This document shows, piece by piece, positions 10,688-22,804 of a stretch of DNA of 64,000 bases. The notes below the pieces were generated by a model. It saw only the letters and a program-made list of their open reading frames with translations. It did no database searches and had not been told where the DNA came from. The stretch comes from Owenia fusiformis (Eukaryota > Annelida > Polychaeta > Sabellida > Oweniidae). The stretch covers positions 14,376,681 through 14,440,680 of the forward strand of contig CAIIXF020000010.1 in assembly GCA_903813345.2 (NCBI GenBank), read 5' to 3'. The stretch's first letter is position 1; every line of letters starts with the position of its first letter. Made by a program: the position numbers and the translations under genes.

Positions 10688-11878
10688 TTAATTTACGGCC
10701 ATGCATGTAGTCATTATTTCCGTAGATGTCATCGTTTGTTTCTTATCATTGTCTCCCTTGTCTGGGACTTGCTGATAGTTCTTCACCCGCTTCATTCCTT
10801 TCAACGTATTCAAAACATATCTTATATTGTTGACTAAAGCCTTCCTGAATTGTACTCCTGTAACGAGATAGATGAATATGTTACAGGCGTAATGTGACAG
10901 ACAAATCTCTTCTACAATCTTTCGAATCATGAGATAACTGAAATAACCTTGCCACGAGGAGTCTGTCCTTATTTGGGCATCTGTCAGATTTTTTGTCCTT
11001 TCTGGTAATACGTAGGTCATTGAGTAAACCAAAGTGGCTGGGAGAGTAGTGAAGATCACATAGAATGAGACAGAGAGGAGCATCACAGTTGTGGCAGCCC
11101 AATGTTTATGGTTATCTTGGTGATAAATTAAATCCATATTTTTCAAACGTTTTATCTCCTTTATGACTAAAATATTGAATAAAAGAATTGTCAGAGGTAC
11201 TAGCATGAATATAATAATTTCAGTGCTCCATGTCCAGATAGACCAAATACTACTATTATGGCCGACAACAGCCTCGGGCCTGACGACACACGCTCCGTCA
11301 GAGTACGTCCAGAACCAGGCTTGAACAACGCAGAGGAGAACGCTGAAAACAACCAGGCAGACAATAGCCTTTAGGGCAGTCCGAGGTGTACAGTATCGTT
11401 CCTTTTTGAAAGGATGACATACAGCTATGTAGCGTTCAATTGTGAAGCCCAACACCAATAACGGTGAGAGGTACTGAGGAACAAGATACAAAACGAAGAA
11501 TACTTCACATAACACGGGGTATTTAAGAGGATGAAACCCCCACGCATATTTCAGATCCACTAGGATATGCAACATGAGAAACAGTAAATCAGATATTGCC
11601 AATGTTGCTAAATAGATGGCTGAAGAGTTGTTGCTCCTTATTCGTTTTTCTAGCCATACTTTTGCCGAGAGCGTATTCCCAATAGCTCCTATTACATAAA
11701 ATATTGGCGTGGCAACTCGGTCAATTAATAATGCAGATGGTATAAATATTTCCAAAAGCTCGTGATGTGGATATCTTTGATCAGGACTTGGTATTGTTTC
11801 TGGAGAACTGGAAATGTTGGTCCAAGCGGTTGTCATATTAATCGAGAGGGCATCCAGTGTATAAGAAGTGTTGACCAT
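10688..11878 (-). CDS. Class A (rhodopsin-family) peptide-type GPCR, complete, intronless
   Basis: One 396-codon frame. The extracellular N-terminus of about 55 residues has three sequons (NTS, NMT, NIS). Seven hydrophobic segments follow. TM1 contains GAIGNTLSAKVW, TM2 has the canonical LAISD, and TM3 begins at a conserved Cys (LCEVFFVLY) and ends ERYIAV (E/DRY). ECL2 has GACVVR, the expected disulfide partner. TM5 starts near WSTEIIIFM. TM6 has FTTLP instead of CWxP, and TM7 ends ACNIFIYLVTG with Ile where NPxxY has Pro. The tail is charged. The start is the first in-frame Met ahead of TM1; a short upstream ORF with a strong Kozak context precedes it. A minus-strand AATAAA (10439-10434) could serve polyadenylation. 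The family is clear, the ligand unknown. Confidence 0.93.
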   Translation of the reverse strand: MVNTSYTLDALSINMTTAWTNISSSPETIPSPDQRYPHHELLEIFIPSALLIDRVATPIFYVIGAIGNTLSAKVWLEKRIRSNNSSAIYLATLAISDLLFLMLHILVDLKYAWGFHPLKYPVLCEVFFVLYLVPQYLSPLLVLGFTIERYIAVCHPFKKERYCTPRTALKAIVCLVVFSVLLCVVQAWFWTYSDGACVVRPEAVVGHNSSIWSIWTWSTEIIIFMLVPLTILLFNILVIKEIKRLKNMDLIYHQDNHKHWAATTVMLLSVSFYVIFTTLPATLVYSMTYVLPERTKNLTDAQIRTDSSWQGYFSYLMIRKIVEEICLSHYACNIFIYLVTGVQFRKALVNNIRYVLNTLKGMKRVKNYQQVPDKGDNDKKQTMTSTEIMTTCMAVN

Positions 11879-11901
11879 TTTTCAGTTGCTGGCTCAATCG
11901 G

Positions 11902-11937
11902 TCAGATACGCATTTCCAGACGGATGTTCCTCTCCAT
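11902..11937 (-). promoter_or_regulatory. Short upstream ORF ahead of the minus-strand GPCR
   Basis: An ATG in the context ACCATGG opens an 11-codon frame (MERNIRLEMRI) ending TGA, 23 bp before the receptor ATG. If the transcript includes this region, initiation here could lower or regulate receptor translation. No equivalent was found at the same position before the 46344 paralogue. Confidence 0.45.
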
Positions 11938-13164
11938 GGTTGTCTGACTAGACTAACGAAGTCCTGGAAATACAATTAAATAAAGGAATTAACAGGCTTT
12001 TAGAATTCAATTTCCTTGAAGTGGGTGTCGTGTTTGTCTATTGTTAAGAATCAGTGTTTTGGACTATAACGTATTTCGAAGGAAGGTTGGCCCATATTGA
12101 CCCTCTCGTGGATGTTGTGTCCACATCATTCGAGTCTCTTTCAACATGATTACTTTAGTATGAATCGCATGAAATGTCCTATGGTCTTATAGTGTTGGAT
12201 CGTGATATTGGTTTCTGAATATTGTTGGGATCAAAGGGCTGATAGACATTGGTTCTTTGTCCCAAAAATCATCATAGGAATGCTGGGGTTTGTTTGTTTG
12301 TTCATTTTGTCGTATGACTCGCATGATCTGCCAATGGTTACATGTTGATAATTATGGGAAAAGTTATGCCAGTCGTTTATTTTTTGTCTCGTAGAACTGT
12401 TTTAAATAGTACTTTTTCCAGTCTCCTGTATTTAGAATACCTCAAGTTGTTTTGTTTATTTCAATATAAAAACGGAATTACTGAATAAAGATCCTCTAAT
12501 TTGTTCGTTATATCATTTGTTTCGCCTTGTGGTGTGTTGCTTTGGCCAAGTGATATTCTACGCCGAGTCGTTATCAACTGAGCACCCCGACCTTCTTCAA
12601 AGGACTTAATTTATGCTTAAATTCAGAAAGAAGTGAAACACCCTTGGACCAAGGATGACGATTGAGCACGGTTCTATGATGTTACTGCTATGTTATTGCT
12701 ATTTTAGCTTGAAATGATTGATTTTTGGCTATTATAATTTGGTTCGAAATTTTATTTTAACTACTTTAATAATATTTAAAGTTCCTTGACCGATACAACT
12801 TTACAGTAATATGATCATACTCAGACTGATACAAACAGTCATACTTTAAACTACGATAATACCATACATGATAAATATCATAATTTCATTTTTTGATTTT
12901 TTTTCATTTTTCCGAATTTTTTCATTTTCCGAATATTTTCATTTTTAAAAATTTTTTCTTTAGAATAATTTCAATTTTTCAAATTCTTTTAAATATTATG
13001 TTTTTCTTTTTCCTAAATTTTCAATGTACATTAGGGAGTTGAATATTTTTTCTCTCATTCAACAGAGGACTTTAAGTAGATATTGCCCCTGGCCATGGTA
13101 AGGTCGTTATTCACCAGTAAGGATGAAGAATGTGAGGAGTGTCCCTAGGATGATATCAATATTA
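11938..13164. other. Upstream region of the minus-strand GPCR, no gene recognised
   Basis: It contains the second copy of the 72-bp repeat (about 12586-12656, ending CTTGGACCAAGGATG) and a homopolymeric T-rich stretch around 12890-13030 with repeated TTTTCATTTT-like motifs. No convincing promoter element was identified. Confidence 0.45.
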
Positions 13165-13372
13165 ATATAATCCTTGTGATATTCACCACATCAAATTCCT
13201 CCTAGTGAATAACTTCTTTATATTTCACAACATTGGACAAATTACAATGTGAACTTGATCAAACATATGACAACCGTGGCCTGGATACATCAAATAAGAT
13301 AGAAATGAGAGTGTTATATAAAGAAGTAATTCACCAGGAGGGATTTGGTATGGAGAATATCACGAGGATGAT
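13165..13372. mobile_element. Short inverted-repeat element, about 208 bp
   Basis: The left half (CCTTGTGATATTCACCACAT onward, then CTCCTAGTGAATAACTTC and TTTATAT) is matched in reverse at 13313-13366 (ATATAAAGAAGTAATTCACC and beyond, ending GAATATCACGAGG). AGGATGATATCAATAT occurs on both sides (about 13150 and 13366), perhaps part of a longer duplication. There is no coding capacity; MITE-like. Confidence 0.6.
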
Positions 13373-14441
13373 ATCAATATATCCCGAGGGAATATCCCGT
13401 TTGCGATAACCTACGTGCTCCTTTTTGGTATAAAAGTTCTAAAATCCTTCTCAGTACATACGATGGCATATTTTGAACATTTTATCTTTTCTATTTAATA
13501 CCAACTTAACCTATGCATATTTAAAACTAAAACTGTACTATTATAATGTCAAAATGTTCATTTCAGAAGTTATAATTTATGTAGCGTTTTAGCTCTTGAT
13601 TTGCATGTAACGTGCATTTATGCATATTCACAAGTCAATAAACGCAAAACCTAATAACAAGTTATCACGCTTGCTAACCATGTAACATCACTTACCTATT
13701 TCTCCAATGTTGCACGATTCAAAAAAGGTGATTCTTTTTGAAAACCGTCAGGAAGGTCGAGATGTTTGATTCGGTCATATGTGTGCAACCAAGCAGATGT
13801 TTAGTGTTGCTACACATAGCTTCTTACTGCAATATCCCTAGTTATCTCAACAATAAGTGCATCAAATGAATAGAAGATGCAGGGTCATAAATTATTCACC
13901 TACCTTCAGTCAGTTCTAATGTTCTAATTAATCGTCTAATTTTTCCTCTAATAAAAATCCAATTTTCTAGCTTGCATGCGCTAATTTGTACGAGGGTCGT
14001 AACTGTTGTCGAGATTACGTCGAAAGATTTATTCCCCTTCCTACTAAGCTTATCCTGTCTGTCAAAGGTGTAAAGTATAAACTGATCATATAATCCGAGA
14101 AGATGAATTGCTCTTTTTTATATTAACGTGTATAACATGAGAGTTATGGTTATGAAGAAAAGGGAAGCAAAATATCATATCTTACCTATTTCAAAAATGC
14201 AGCGACGAAGTGTCAATATTAATATCAAACACTTTTTCAATACGTTTTCCGTTGATTTAATATGATTCCTTTATATAAGTAACTTTTTTATTTATTCGAT
14301 GTTTAGTTTGTCAAGCATTTTATCATACTACTTAATTGTTTTCTCTTCACGCTTGTTAGTTTCCCTCCTGCTAATATGTCAGCAATTGTTCCAAATAAGT
14401 AATTCAGTCCGTCAACAAGTTTAATGTCCTTAAAGCTATGA
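13373..14441. other. Unrecognised intergenic DNA
   Basis: AT-rich; no protein similarity, tRNA or obvious repeat was recognised. A minus-strand frame at 14303-14509 runs into the MITE at 14442 and is not supported as a gene. Confidence 0.45.
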
Positions 14442-14745
14442 CAATGAGGATTGGCTCCCAGAGTGCAACATCTATATTCTGTCCCATATATGGGCATGTC
14501 GTGATACAAAATTCGAATTCAAATAGCCGCCATTTTGTTCACTTCAACATTTGAATCGTGATTTTTGGTCTTACTTCCGAACGATAAATTCCAAAACTCA
14601 CAAGAAATGATCGAGATATTGGTTCGAATCTTTTGAACTGTTTATTTTGAATTTATAGTTGGTTTTAATTTCAGAAAATAACGACATTTCGATGTTTTCA
14701 TTGTTGGAAAATATAGAGTTTCGATCCTGGGAGCCAATCCTCCTT
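14442..14745. mobile_element. MITE family E, copy 1 (304 bp)
   Basis: The ends are inverted: CAATGAGGATTGGCTCCCAG at the left and CTGGGAGCC-AATCCTCCTTG at the right. A near-identical copy lies at 15313-15616 and a truncated inverted one at 23608-23772. The flanks read AAGCTATGA (left) and AAGCCATGA (right), a possible 9-bp target duplication with one mismatch. Non-coding. The internal GGTTCGAATC resembles a tRNA T-loop but no cloverleaf fits. Confidence 0.8.
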
Positions 14746-15312
14746 GAAGCCATGACATAAGTGTAAAATGGATCATAAAGACAAAATGGCGTGAACGAGT
14801 TAGCTCGACCTTTTCAAAAAATATTATTGTACTTTGTTAACACTATGAAAAATCTAAAAATGGTTTGTTTTATTATCCATAAATACCAACATGCAATTTG
14901 TAAGCAATCAAGTTTGTTTTTGCCAAAATGTGTGACATCACAAACAGAGTATCTTGGCATGAAGCAATTGAAATAAAAACATAACACGGAACATAACATT
15001 ATGACACCAAAAGCTATTATCACACAAAACTAGTTTAAATGATTAGTTTTTATGTAGTTAAGAGGGGCATTATCTTTATCGTTTGTACCAGAGTTAGTTA
15101 ATAATTTTTATGGGATTTCTAATATTTTTCAGCTAAGAAGTTACTTTTTACGATTCACATATTGTGGGTTTGAATGGTTTTGTTTGCGTTTAAAATAATC
15201 AATAAAGCCAGTGTAATATACATGATAAGTGTCAGAAGAACTATAATTTTGATCATTTCTTATAATAACGAAATAGTTAAATAAAAATAGTCAAATAGTT
15301 AAGCTTGTATTT
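14746..15312. other. Spacer between two MITE E copies
   Basis: AT-rich; two overlapping short frames (14791-14976 plus, 14814-15023 minus) have no recognisable product. Confidence 0.4.
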
Positions 15313-15616
15313 AAGGAGGATAGGCTCCCAGAGTGCAACATCAATATTCTGTCTCATATATGGGCATGTCGTGATACAAAATTCGAATTCAAACATCCGC
15401 TATTTTGTTCACTTCAACGTTTGAATCGTGAATTTTGGTCTTATTTCCAAGCGATAAATTCCAAAACTGACAAGAAATGATCGAAATATTGGTTCGAATA
15501 TTTTGAACGGTTTATTTTGAATTTATAGTTGGTTATAATTTCAGAAAATAACGGCATTTTGACGTTTTCATTGTTGGAAAATATCGAGTTTCGATCCTGG
15601 GAGCCAATTTTCCTTG
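15313..15616. mobile_element. MITE family E, copy 2 (304 bp)
   Basis: It is in the same orientation as and very similar to 14442-14745, including TGGGCATGTCGTGATACAAA and the CTGGGAGCCAA right end followed by TTTTCCTTG. The ends are slightly eroded relative to copy 1, and no target-site duplication is visible here. Confidence 0.8.
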
Positions 15617-18100
15617 GCCCCTCGCGGCCCCTCCATATTTAACAAAGTTTCAATCAAGATCAAGGCCAGTAGCTTTAATGAAATACCCGTTATCTCAGAA
15701 TCTAAGCTACAAAATTCGCCTTGGTATCCAAAGTAGCAGACACAGTTTTGTAGTTAGTAAATAGTAGGCTTTTAATTTAGTTATTTACAAAACAATGAAT
15801 AAATAAACGTTAATAAACTAAATAAGTAAGATGTAACCCTAACAAAAAGCCGAAAGGCGAAAGTACCTCAATTGTTATTGTCTGGTACAACGTTAATTAC
15901 AAAACTTGCTATTACGTATCCTGGGATATTGTAATCTTTTCACAATTTCAACAAAACAATTCTTTATTTCCAGTAGATTTAATCCAATCTTAAACGCAAA
16001 CTCTACGTCTATCACTAATAGTTGGATCCAGTGACATGGCTCATAAAACCCGAATACGTCTTTTTGATATAAACTACTCGAAACGAGCCCATCTTTAAAG
16101 ATCCTTCCGGAGATAATAGCATCGAAAACCCTGTAAACATTTAGATAATTGGAAGCTACATAAATAGTAAATCAATTCATTTGATTTAGAATAATTGACC
16201 ACGTTATTTACGCAGACATTCATTGTTTGAATAAAGATAAAAATTTATTTTCTCAGACATGCGTTCCCTTATTTTTCTTTGCCTCGTAACAATGATTTTG
16301 TCAAGATTGGCTACGTGAGAAAAGTTATCCATGTAACACTAAGCTAATATGGGACTCAGATAGCATTATGGAATTGATAGGTAGGAGTCATGTTTTATGG
16401 TAATGTCTAATCAGCTATATGCCATTATCTGCCAGCTCTGCAATTCAATAAAAAGGAAAAGACTTACTGATATAATTTATAGTTATGTGATATTTATCTT
16501 ATTTATACCTGGTTATACGTATTATCAGAAATCCATTCTTTGCAATAAGAAAAGTTATGATTTAGGCAATAAAATATGTAAAACAATTTCTATTTCTTCA
16601 CTCAGTATGGATGCCTACCAAATAAACACCCGTGAATCTTTATAATCCCAAATTCTACATTCGTTGAATAGAAATTGCCGTAAAATATTTATTGATTGTG
16701 GTTTGATTACGTCTGGATAACAGACTGACACCATTATCTGTTTTTTATTCAATATAATTTTACTTTTTATAATGTTAAATTATACCTCTAATACGAATAC
16801 ATTTGTTTTTTCTAACCTTCTCATCCGATGCGATGTATCGACAATGGTAGATAGAATGTTCATCTATTTTCTTCTTGAATTCTTAATATCGAGTTATACT
16901 TTGCATTCGTTCGACTTCGCTTCTTAAAAGAGAGCTTCGTCTTCATAACTAGACTCTGCGCGAATGGTAATCTATAGTACTATTACGTATACAGTCTCAT
17001 ACACTTTACACATAAAGGATAACATTTACAAGGTAACAACAATAGAAGGGACAACTATCCACAATCGTGATATTATTATGGATTTTGTTCATTTTCAGTT
17101 CTAATTACATTATCTTAAATAATAGTATGTAAAGACAAGTGCAAAAATAAAGCCATTTGAAGAAAAAATCCCCAATATCCGAAAAGTACGAGTCTAACGC
17201 ACTTAGAGCTTAAAATGTCATTTTCTCCCCTATTCGGGTATTCAAGGTTCTCAAAGCATTCTCTCTTTTCAATAATGCGATGGGCCGATCATGTTTTCAC
17301 AACATTACTTTATTTTATGGATTCTAAAAGCGATCTTTCTCTCATAGAAAAATAATTATGTTCGCAAAAGTTTCATGCACATCGTTTTAACTCAAAATTT
17401 CATGACGTGTTGGTGATTCTTGGTCCACCCTGTATTGAACGAGTCGCCTCGTGCCATTTCATCAATCAGTTAATAGTACATTGTGACATTTTGACATTGT
17501 CTTCTCCGAGCCCCATCTAGATCGAAAGATAATTGCAAAGGGCTTTGAGCAATAATTGAGACAAACGATGTGACTTAAAAGGATCATTAATAAATAAAAT
17601 TTATAGCATCAATCAAATGATTTCGACTAGAGAAAGTGACAAAAAATCAGCACAGCAATGATACATTGCTCCATCGTTCCAATTTAGATGCACCGTTGTT
17701 AATAATTAGGGAATATTTGTCTTTGTAGTTTAGTAGGAAGGAAGGGTTCCCATGCACCCATAATATATACATTTTTAATTTTAATTACAATTTTTTATAT
17801 CGACATGAAGTCTACTTAAAGAATTTTAATGTTAATATTTCTATCTCAAGTCCCATAGCTACCCAGGACGCACCCCTATTAGAGGCAATATTTCTTACAA
17901 ATTCAATACCATTGACATTTTTATTTTTGCACATGACAAACATAGAATAAAATTATTAATCATTTTAAGAAATATTTATGCAAATAACTCTCATGAAATT
18001 TAAGCAAAAAGTATACATGTAGACCCAAGGGGACAAGATTGTGAGCTGTTTCATAGAATTTGGACAAAAGGACAAAATATTATTTAAGACATGTCACTCA
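15617..18100. other. AT-rich intergenic DNA with one dispersed repeat
   Basis: No gene was recognised. A frame at 16397-16645 (+) has no known similarity. A repeat at 16902-16970 (GCATTCGTTCGACTTCGC, then TTCTTAAAAGAGAGCTTCG) recurs at 29389-29461 and inverted at 28221-28266. Confidence 0.5.
16902..16970 (+). repeat. Dispersed repeat M, copy 1
   Basis: The core GACTTCGCTTCTTAAAAGAG, then AGCTTCGTCTT and ACTAGACTCTGC, is shared with 29389-29461 on the same strand; the core is found inverted at 28221-28266. The core is imperfectly palindromic (CTTCTTAAAAGAG). Likely a small transposon relic. Confidence 0.6.
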
Positions 18101-18321
18101 CACAGTCAATCAAATATGATAAAAACTTTAATTTGGGTCAATACTGAAGTGAAAAAAATTACTCGCATAGAAAACATCATTTGAAGTTCAGAGATAAAAA
18201 TAAGTGAATTACCACTTTTCACTAAGTGTATGTTTTTAAATAACTCTTGGACTAAAAGATGGCGTATGGTTGAAAATCCTATCAAAAATGTAGGTATAGC
18301 AATGAAACATCCATTCAAGTC

Positions 18322-18720
18322 ATGTTCTCTTGTAACCTTAGATCACAATATCTTAAAAATTTAGAGGATGCACTTACTCTTCTAAATTTTAATTACCCAG
18401 CATTTAAAAACCAGCAAGACAAATTATCATTGTTTTTGTATGGAGACAGAAGTCTGCCAAAAGAAGTTAATATTGAAATTTTAAGGCTCACCTCAGCTTT
18501 TATTCAAAGGTGTGCAAGCGTGTAAGTATTTCTTCCACCACCAACTGTATAATTTTGTACACAATAATTCTTTTGTTTATTGCAAATCCATTGTCATACT
18601 TTCTTTTTTAAATCTTGTTATTATTTAATTGTGGCTTATAATGCTTCATTGCAAAGCCGCAACATGTGTATGTAATAATTCTATTTTACTATGAAATAAA
18701 TCAAATATATAAAAAAAAAA
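18322..18720 (+). pseudogene. Probable LINE 3' end: reverse-transcriptase tail with poly-A
   Basis: The open stretch 18322-18525 encodes about 67 residues. They include LKNLEDALTLLNF and LFLYGDRSLPKEVNIEIL, then LTSAFIQRC. This pattern (LLYG, then an N..I...V..FI helix) is typical of the extreme C-terminus of non-LTR retrotransposon reverse transcriptases. About 190 bp of untranslated sequence follows, with an ATGAAATAAATC signal near 18690 and an A-run at 18711-18720, as expected of a LINE 3' end. Upstream (18100-18321) looks like degenerate continuation in other frames. The call rests on pattern recognition only. Confidence 0.45.
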
Positions 18721-19499
18721 TGAATGGACAATTAATGCAAACAACAATGCCATCTTTCTATGGCATTGCTAAAAACTTGACATCTATAAATTGATAGATC
18801 AAAAACATTTTTTCATGATCTAGTGTCAACTCCGATGTGGTCTGTTTGAGCTGTTTTTGGTGTCAAATGAAAAATCAGGTACTTATTAATCCATTGGAAA
18901 TACTATGAAGATCAAAAGTGAGACTTCATTTACGCACTTTGTCCCTTTAATACAAGAAATCGATTAAGATTCACACATTTTACGTGATGTTTTGATATCC
19001 AATGAAAACCTCAGGTTGGCGGCAAACTTATGGAGGTGAGGGTACTTCGTTTTATAGTTTTCAATAAACATAAACAAAATGTTATGAAAAAGTTAATCTT
19101 GGTTGATCAGTTAATTTACGGCCATTAGATAGTGTAGTTGGATTGGCTATGAATCCGATGTTGCTTAGTCCTGTATAAAATACTATGATTAGAATAGACT
19201 AGAATTAATACTCATAGCCATTGCCTTTCAGTAGTCTCTTCGACTAATGCCTATACATACGTTCGATTTTTATCACTTTCAGAAATCAAATAAGCCTCCA
19301 TACAAATTGTTGCTGATATCCCAACCTACGCAAATCTTTCTTTTTTGCTAATAAAAAACAAAGCGGAGTCATTCATTTCCATTTTTGATATGTTCTCCAC
19401 TGTGATACATTCGACATGCATGAAAAGTATGTTTAGCTAATGAACGGATACACATAGATGGGTGAAGATATTGGACATAAGTAGTGTCAACTTTTAGTC
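18721..19499. other. AT-rich spacer, nothing recognised
   Basis: No gene or repeat was recognised between the two LINE-like remnants. Confidence 0.4.
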
Positions 19500-19790
19500 A
19501 TGAACGTAAAAATTGAATTTTCAAGAGTCATCCAAAAGGTTGTATTAAAAGAAAAAACTCGAGGAAGACCAATTAAAGTGAGTCACCCATATTGTTTGAA
19601 TACTTTAAGTGTCCTAATGAACAAAGGTATCTATTTGCTTGATTGCCCTCTTACACATGATGCAAGACAAACATTTCTCCAAAGTCTCGCCAGACAAGCT
19701 GACCCTGACCTCAAACTTTTATCCAGCAAGGCTATGTTAAAAGAATCACATCGATCTGTATGTTATTTCATTTCAGCATATTTGAAATAG
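19500..19790 (+). pseudogene. Probable LINE reverse-transcriptase C-terminal fragment
   Basis: The 96-codon frame contains LLDCPLTHDARQTFLQSLA, then PDLKLLSSKAML and VCYFISAYLK. This resembles the region after the catalytic domain of LINE reverse transcriptases, where a degenerate C/H motif (usually HxLLxCP) precedes a helix, an L-L-S block and a terminal F/Y-I helix. The upstream residues GRPIKVSHPYC fit the sequence normally just before it. It has no other domains and no full-length context, so it is a remnant. Subfamily not assigned. Confidence 0.4.
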
Positions 19791-20918
19791 ATCATCTTAA
19801 AAATCATTGCTAAATTAAATAGATGAAAAAGAACTCATTTCGGCACAATGTTTTCCTCCTTAAAATCTTTGGAAAAATTGCACCCTTTTTGTATTATTCG
19901 TATGTACCCAGCAAAAGGGTCTTCATCATTGTTCATTCAATCAGGACGATTTCATCATATATTTGTATATTCAAAATTTCGGGATGGAAAAATGTGTCCC
20001 ACTTTTGCCTCGGGTTCTCAACCAATAACTTAATACACAAAAATAGTGTCATTATTTGCCATTAATCATCATTACAATTTCGAATTTTATTTATCAAGAC
20101 ATACCATTTTTAGTCCGTTTGTATCACGAAAAACTATTATAAATCTATATTTCAACCTGTGACAAAGTAACATGACATAAACTTACCACAGATCCTCTGG
20201 CAATATTAAGTCTATATCAATCTTAATCGGAATCTATCCTACCAGATGTACTATTCTTGCAATGATTGGTTTTGACTAACCTAGTTGTTCACGGTAAACA
20301 AACACAGTAGATAAGATGCGAACCAACATTCAGTAGTAATTTTAGTCCAAATTCAAATCCGTTCAAATATATATTTCCTGTATTAGATTATCTTTTTAAT
20401 TAATTTTCTGTTATCAAATAATATTATATTGTTCTCTAATAAACTTAGTTTTTCGCTTCTCGCTTCTTAATGAACTGATAGTTCATTCCAAGGGGTTATA
20501 ATTGGACGTTATGATTTCTCTATGTCAACGCCGATCGCAGTTGAGCTTGTGCATTAAATTCCATGACGTTATCACTAATATAGAAATCATGATCTATACG
20601 TCTCCTTCCAATTAACTTAATTATGTGACATCCTCAGTTGCACGTCAAGCCCTTTTAACTAATACAATATCCGTCGATGTTGTTGACTTTCTTGCTGATT
20701 TGTGAATTCTTGTGTGCCTGAAATAAATTATACCCTATCATTTCGAGAAAAATTACATATTAAGCCCACTAAAACATCCAAGCTTAAAGTATAAACACTA
20801 GTCCATATACCCTAAGCCAGTTTATATACAATACAAAGAATAAGTAGAGGAATACACTAAATACATCATCTTGACTTATTAAACTGTATCCAGGTATTTA
20901 ACAATAAATGAATCGAGA
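19791..20918. other. Unrecognised intergenic DNA
   Basis: Two overlapping frames at 19823-20065 and 19848-20033 are not recognisable. AT-rich elsewhere. Confidence 0.4.
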
Positions 20919-21137
20919 TTGCAATTTATTGATCACAGTAATCGGTACTATGTTGATAAAGCAGGTAAGATATATATGGAGTATCATGGTGGTGATACGT
21001 GTATCAGATATTCACAAGTCAGTATCGCGCATTCACAACCCGAGATTCCCGAGTTAGAACGCAAGGAGGATTGTCTCCCAGAATGCCTCAAAACTGAAAT
21101 TTTGGACAGAAAGTATTTTGAAATCAGAGAACAATGA
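20919..21137 (+). CDS. Unrecognised 72-codon open frame
   Basis: The product contains YYVDKAGKIYMEYHGG and a strongly charged C-terminal half (ELERKEDCLPECLK). It is hydrophilic, with no signal peptide or membrane segment. Composition looks protein-like, more so than most short frames nearby, but no family is recognised and no splice sites or second exon were tied to it. It may be a transposon-derived fragment or chance. Confidence 0.2.
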   Translation: MQFIDHSNRYYVDKAGKIYMEYHGGDTCIRYSQVSIAHSQPEIPELERKEDCLPECLKTEILDRKYFEIREQ

Positions 21138-21284
21138 AACAAATCAATAAACCTAATTACAGGTTTTTGAGACCAAAACCTCGGACCATCATTATGTTAG
21201 TCTAAGCTAAAACTGATTGACAGATCCAATCACCTGATAGCAGGCACAAACGCTAGGAGGGTCTCTTTGCGCAGCTCTGACATT

Positions 21285-21442
21285 CACGGGGGGTAAAGCA
21301 GACCCGATGATGCAATGAGCTTGCTCGGCGGTATCATGACTGTGTAACGGGTCTTAATGTATAAGTGTGCTCGGCGGTAGGTTCAAACAACGCGGATCCT
21401 CAAAGCATGTGCTCATGGTATATTCGTGTTTTAACACCCGTG
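21285..21442. mobile_element. MITE family D, copy 1 (158 bp, CACGGG ends)
   Basis: It begins CACGGGGGGTAAAGCAGAC and ends TTAACACCCGTG. An exact 5-bp duplication, ACATT, flanks both sides (21280-21284 and 21443-21447). It includes GCTCGGCGGT twice. A second copy lies inverted at 39160-39316. Confidence 0.8.
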
Positions 21443-21955
21443 ACATTGGCTTTTTGACATATAGTTTTGAATTCGTCAATTCTCACATAATATGTAACCG
21501 ATCACTTTGATATTTGTGCAACTTGCTAATGATACCTTAAGGCTACTTTATACAAATTCTCAATACATTTGAGTTATTTACTGCTGAGAAAACACATGTC
21601 AAAAAGTGATTCACTTTTTCGGGACACCCGATATATCAACATAATGACAATTGTGCAAGCACAGTGATCGCATTGTTTTTTACTATCTTTGAACGCTATC
21701 TTATCCCGGAGAATGGGTATTTTGATGATTGCCGTGAGATTAGCTTTGTCTTGTGAGAAAACAAACTGTTTAAATCACAACTGTGTCCCTACAAACTATT
21801 ATTAAACCAAATACGTTCTCATAAATAAAGATTAAAAAACAAAAAAACAGCAAAAGCAAAACACATAGTTGTTTGATTGAACATTCCTCTAACCTCTACA
21901 ATGATTAAAATCCATTAAAACGCACTAAATTCACAGACTATTCAGTTCGCTTATT
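21443..21955. other. Spacer between two MITEs
   Basis: No gene or repeat was recognised. Confidence 0.4.
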
Positions 21956-22804
21956 CACCCTATGCAGACAGAGCCTGTGGGAAATATTGGGTGCGGCGCA
22001 AATGAGCGGAGGGTGCGGAGCTAACGGTCATTTTTGAATTTAAAATTGGGATATTTCTGAAACTAAGCCGTTTTGGGACTTCAAATATACCAAGATATGT
22101 GTATTTGACACCAAATATCAATAAAATTGTGAAAATAGTAGTGCAATTCATTTTATAGCGACGCAGTATGCCTTAAACATTTCCCAGACCTATATATTTT
22201 GAGACTATCCTTTTAATACTGCGTCCCCAGCATTCATAAAAAATGGTGTTCAAGATACACTACCCATGCAAATTATTTTTGCATCTTGGAAGCCAGGCAG
22301 TATCTGTGTGATTTTATAAAAATTCGGAAATGTTCTTCAGATATGAGCCCCTCTAAATATTGGGTGCGGAGCTACGTTTATGGAGCTGCTCCGCACCCAA
22401 TATTTAGAGGGGGCTCATATCTGAAAACATTTCCGAATTTTTATAAAATCACACAGATACTGCCTGGCTTCCAAGATGCAAAAATAATTTGTATAGATAG
22501 TGCACCTTGAACACCATTTTTTATGAATGCTGGGGACTCAGTATTAAAAGGATGATTTCAAAATATATAGGTCTGGGAAAGGTTTAAGGCACACTGCGTC
22601 GCTATAGAATGAATTGCGCTACTATTTTCACAATTGTATTGATATTTGGTGTCAAATACACATATCTTGGTATATTTGAAGTCCCAAAACGGCTTAGTTT
22701 CAGAAATATCCCAAATTTAAATTCAAAAATAACCGTTAGCTCCGCACCCTCCGCTCATTTGCTCCGCACCCAATATTTCCCACAGGCTCTGTCTGCATAG
22801 GGTG
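21956..22804. mobile_element. Palindromic MITE family A, full-size copy (849 bp)
   Basis: Nearly the whole element is one inverted repeat: CACCCTATGCAGACAG at the left end mirrors CTGTCTGCATAGGGTG at the right. The arms (about 410 bp each) meet near 22383 at a short loop. The flanks carry an exact TTATT duplication (21951-21955 and 22805-22809). Short frames in both arms (63 codons, 21960-22151 minus and 22609-22800 plus) are mirror images and reflect the palindrome, not a gene. A TGGGTGCGG/CCGCACCCA motif occurs at the ends and again at the centre. Confidence 0.9.

Noticed and set aside
14620-14640. tRNA T-loop like GGTTCGAATC
   Set aside because: It lies inside MITE E, recurs in its copies, and no acceptor stem or anticodon arm can be drawn around it.
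21285-21442. tRNA-derived SINE (B-box-like GGTTCAAAC)
   Set aside because: The sequence has clear terminal inverted repeats and a 5-bp target duplication, has no poly-A or A-box at the right distance, and fits a DNA transposon.
21960-22800. 63-codon conserved ORF seen repeatedly (also at 34342 and 34792)
   Set aside because: These are the two arms of palindromic MITE family A; the apparent conservation reflects repeat copies and not protein selection.
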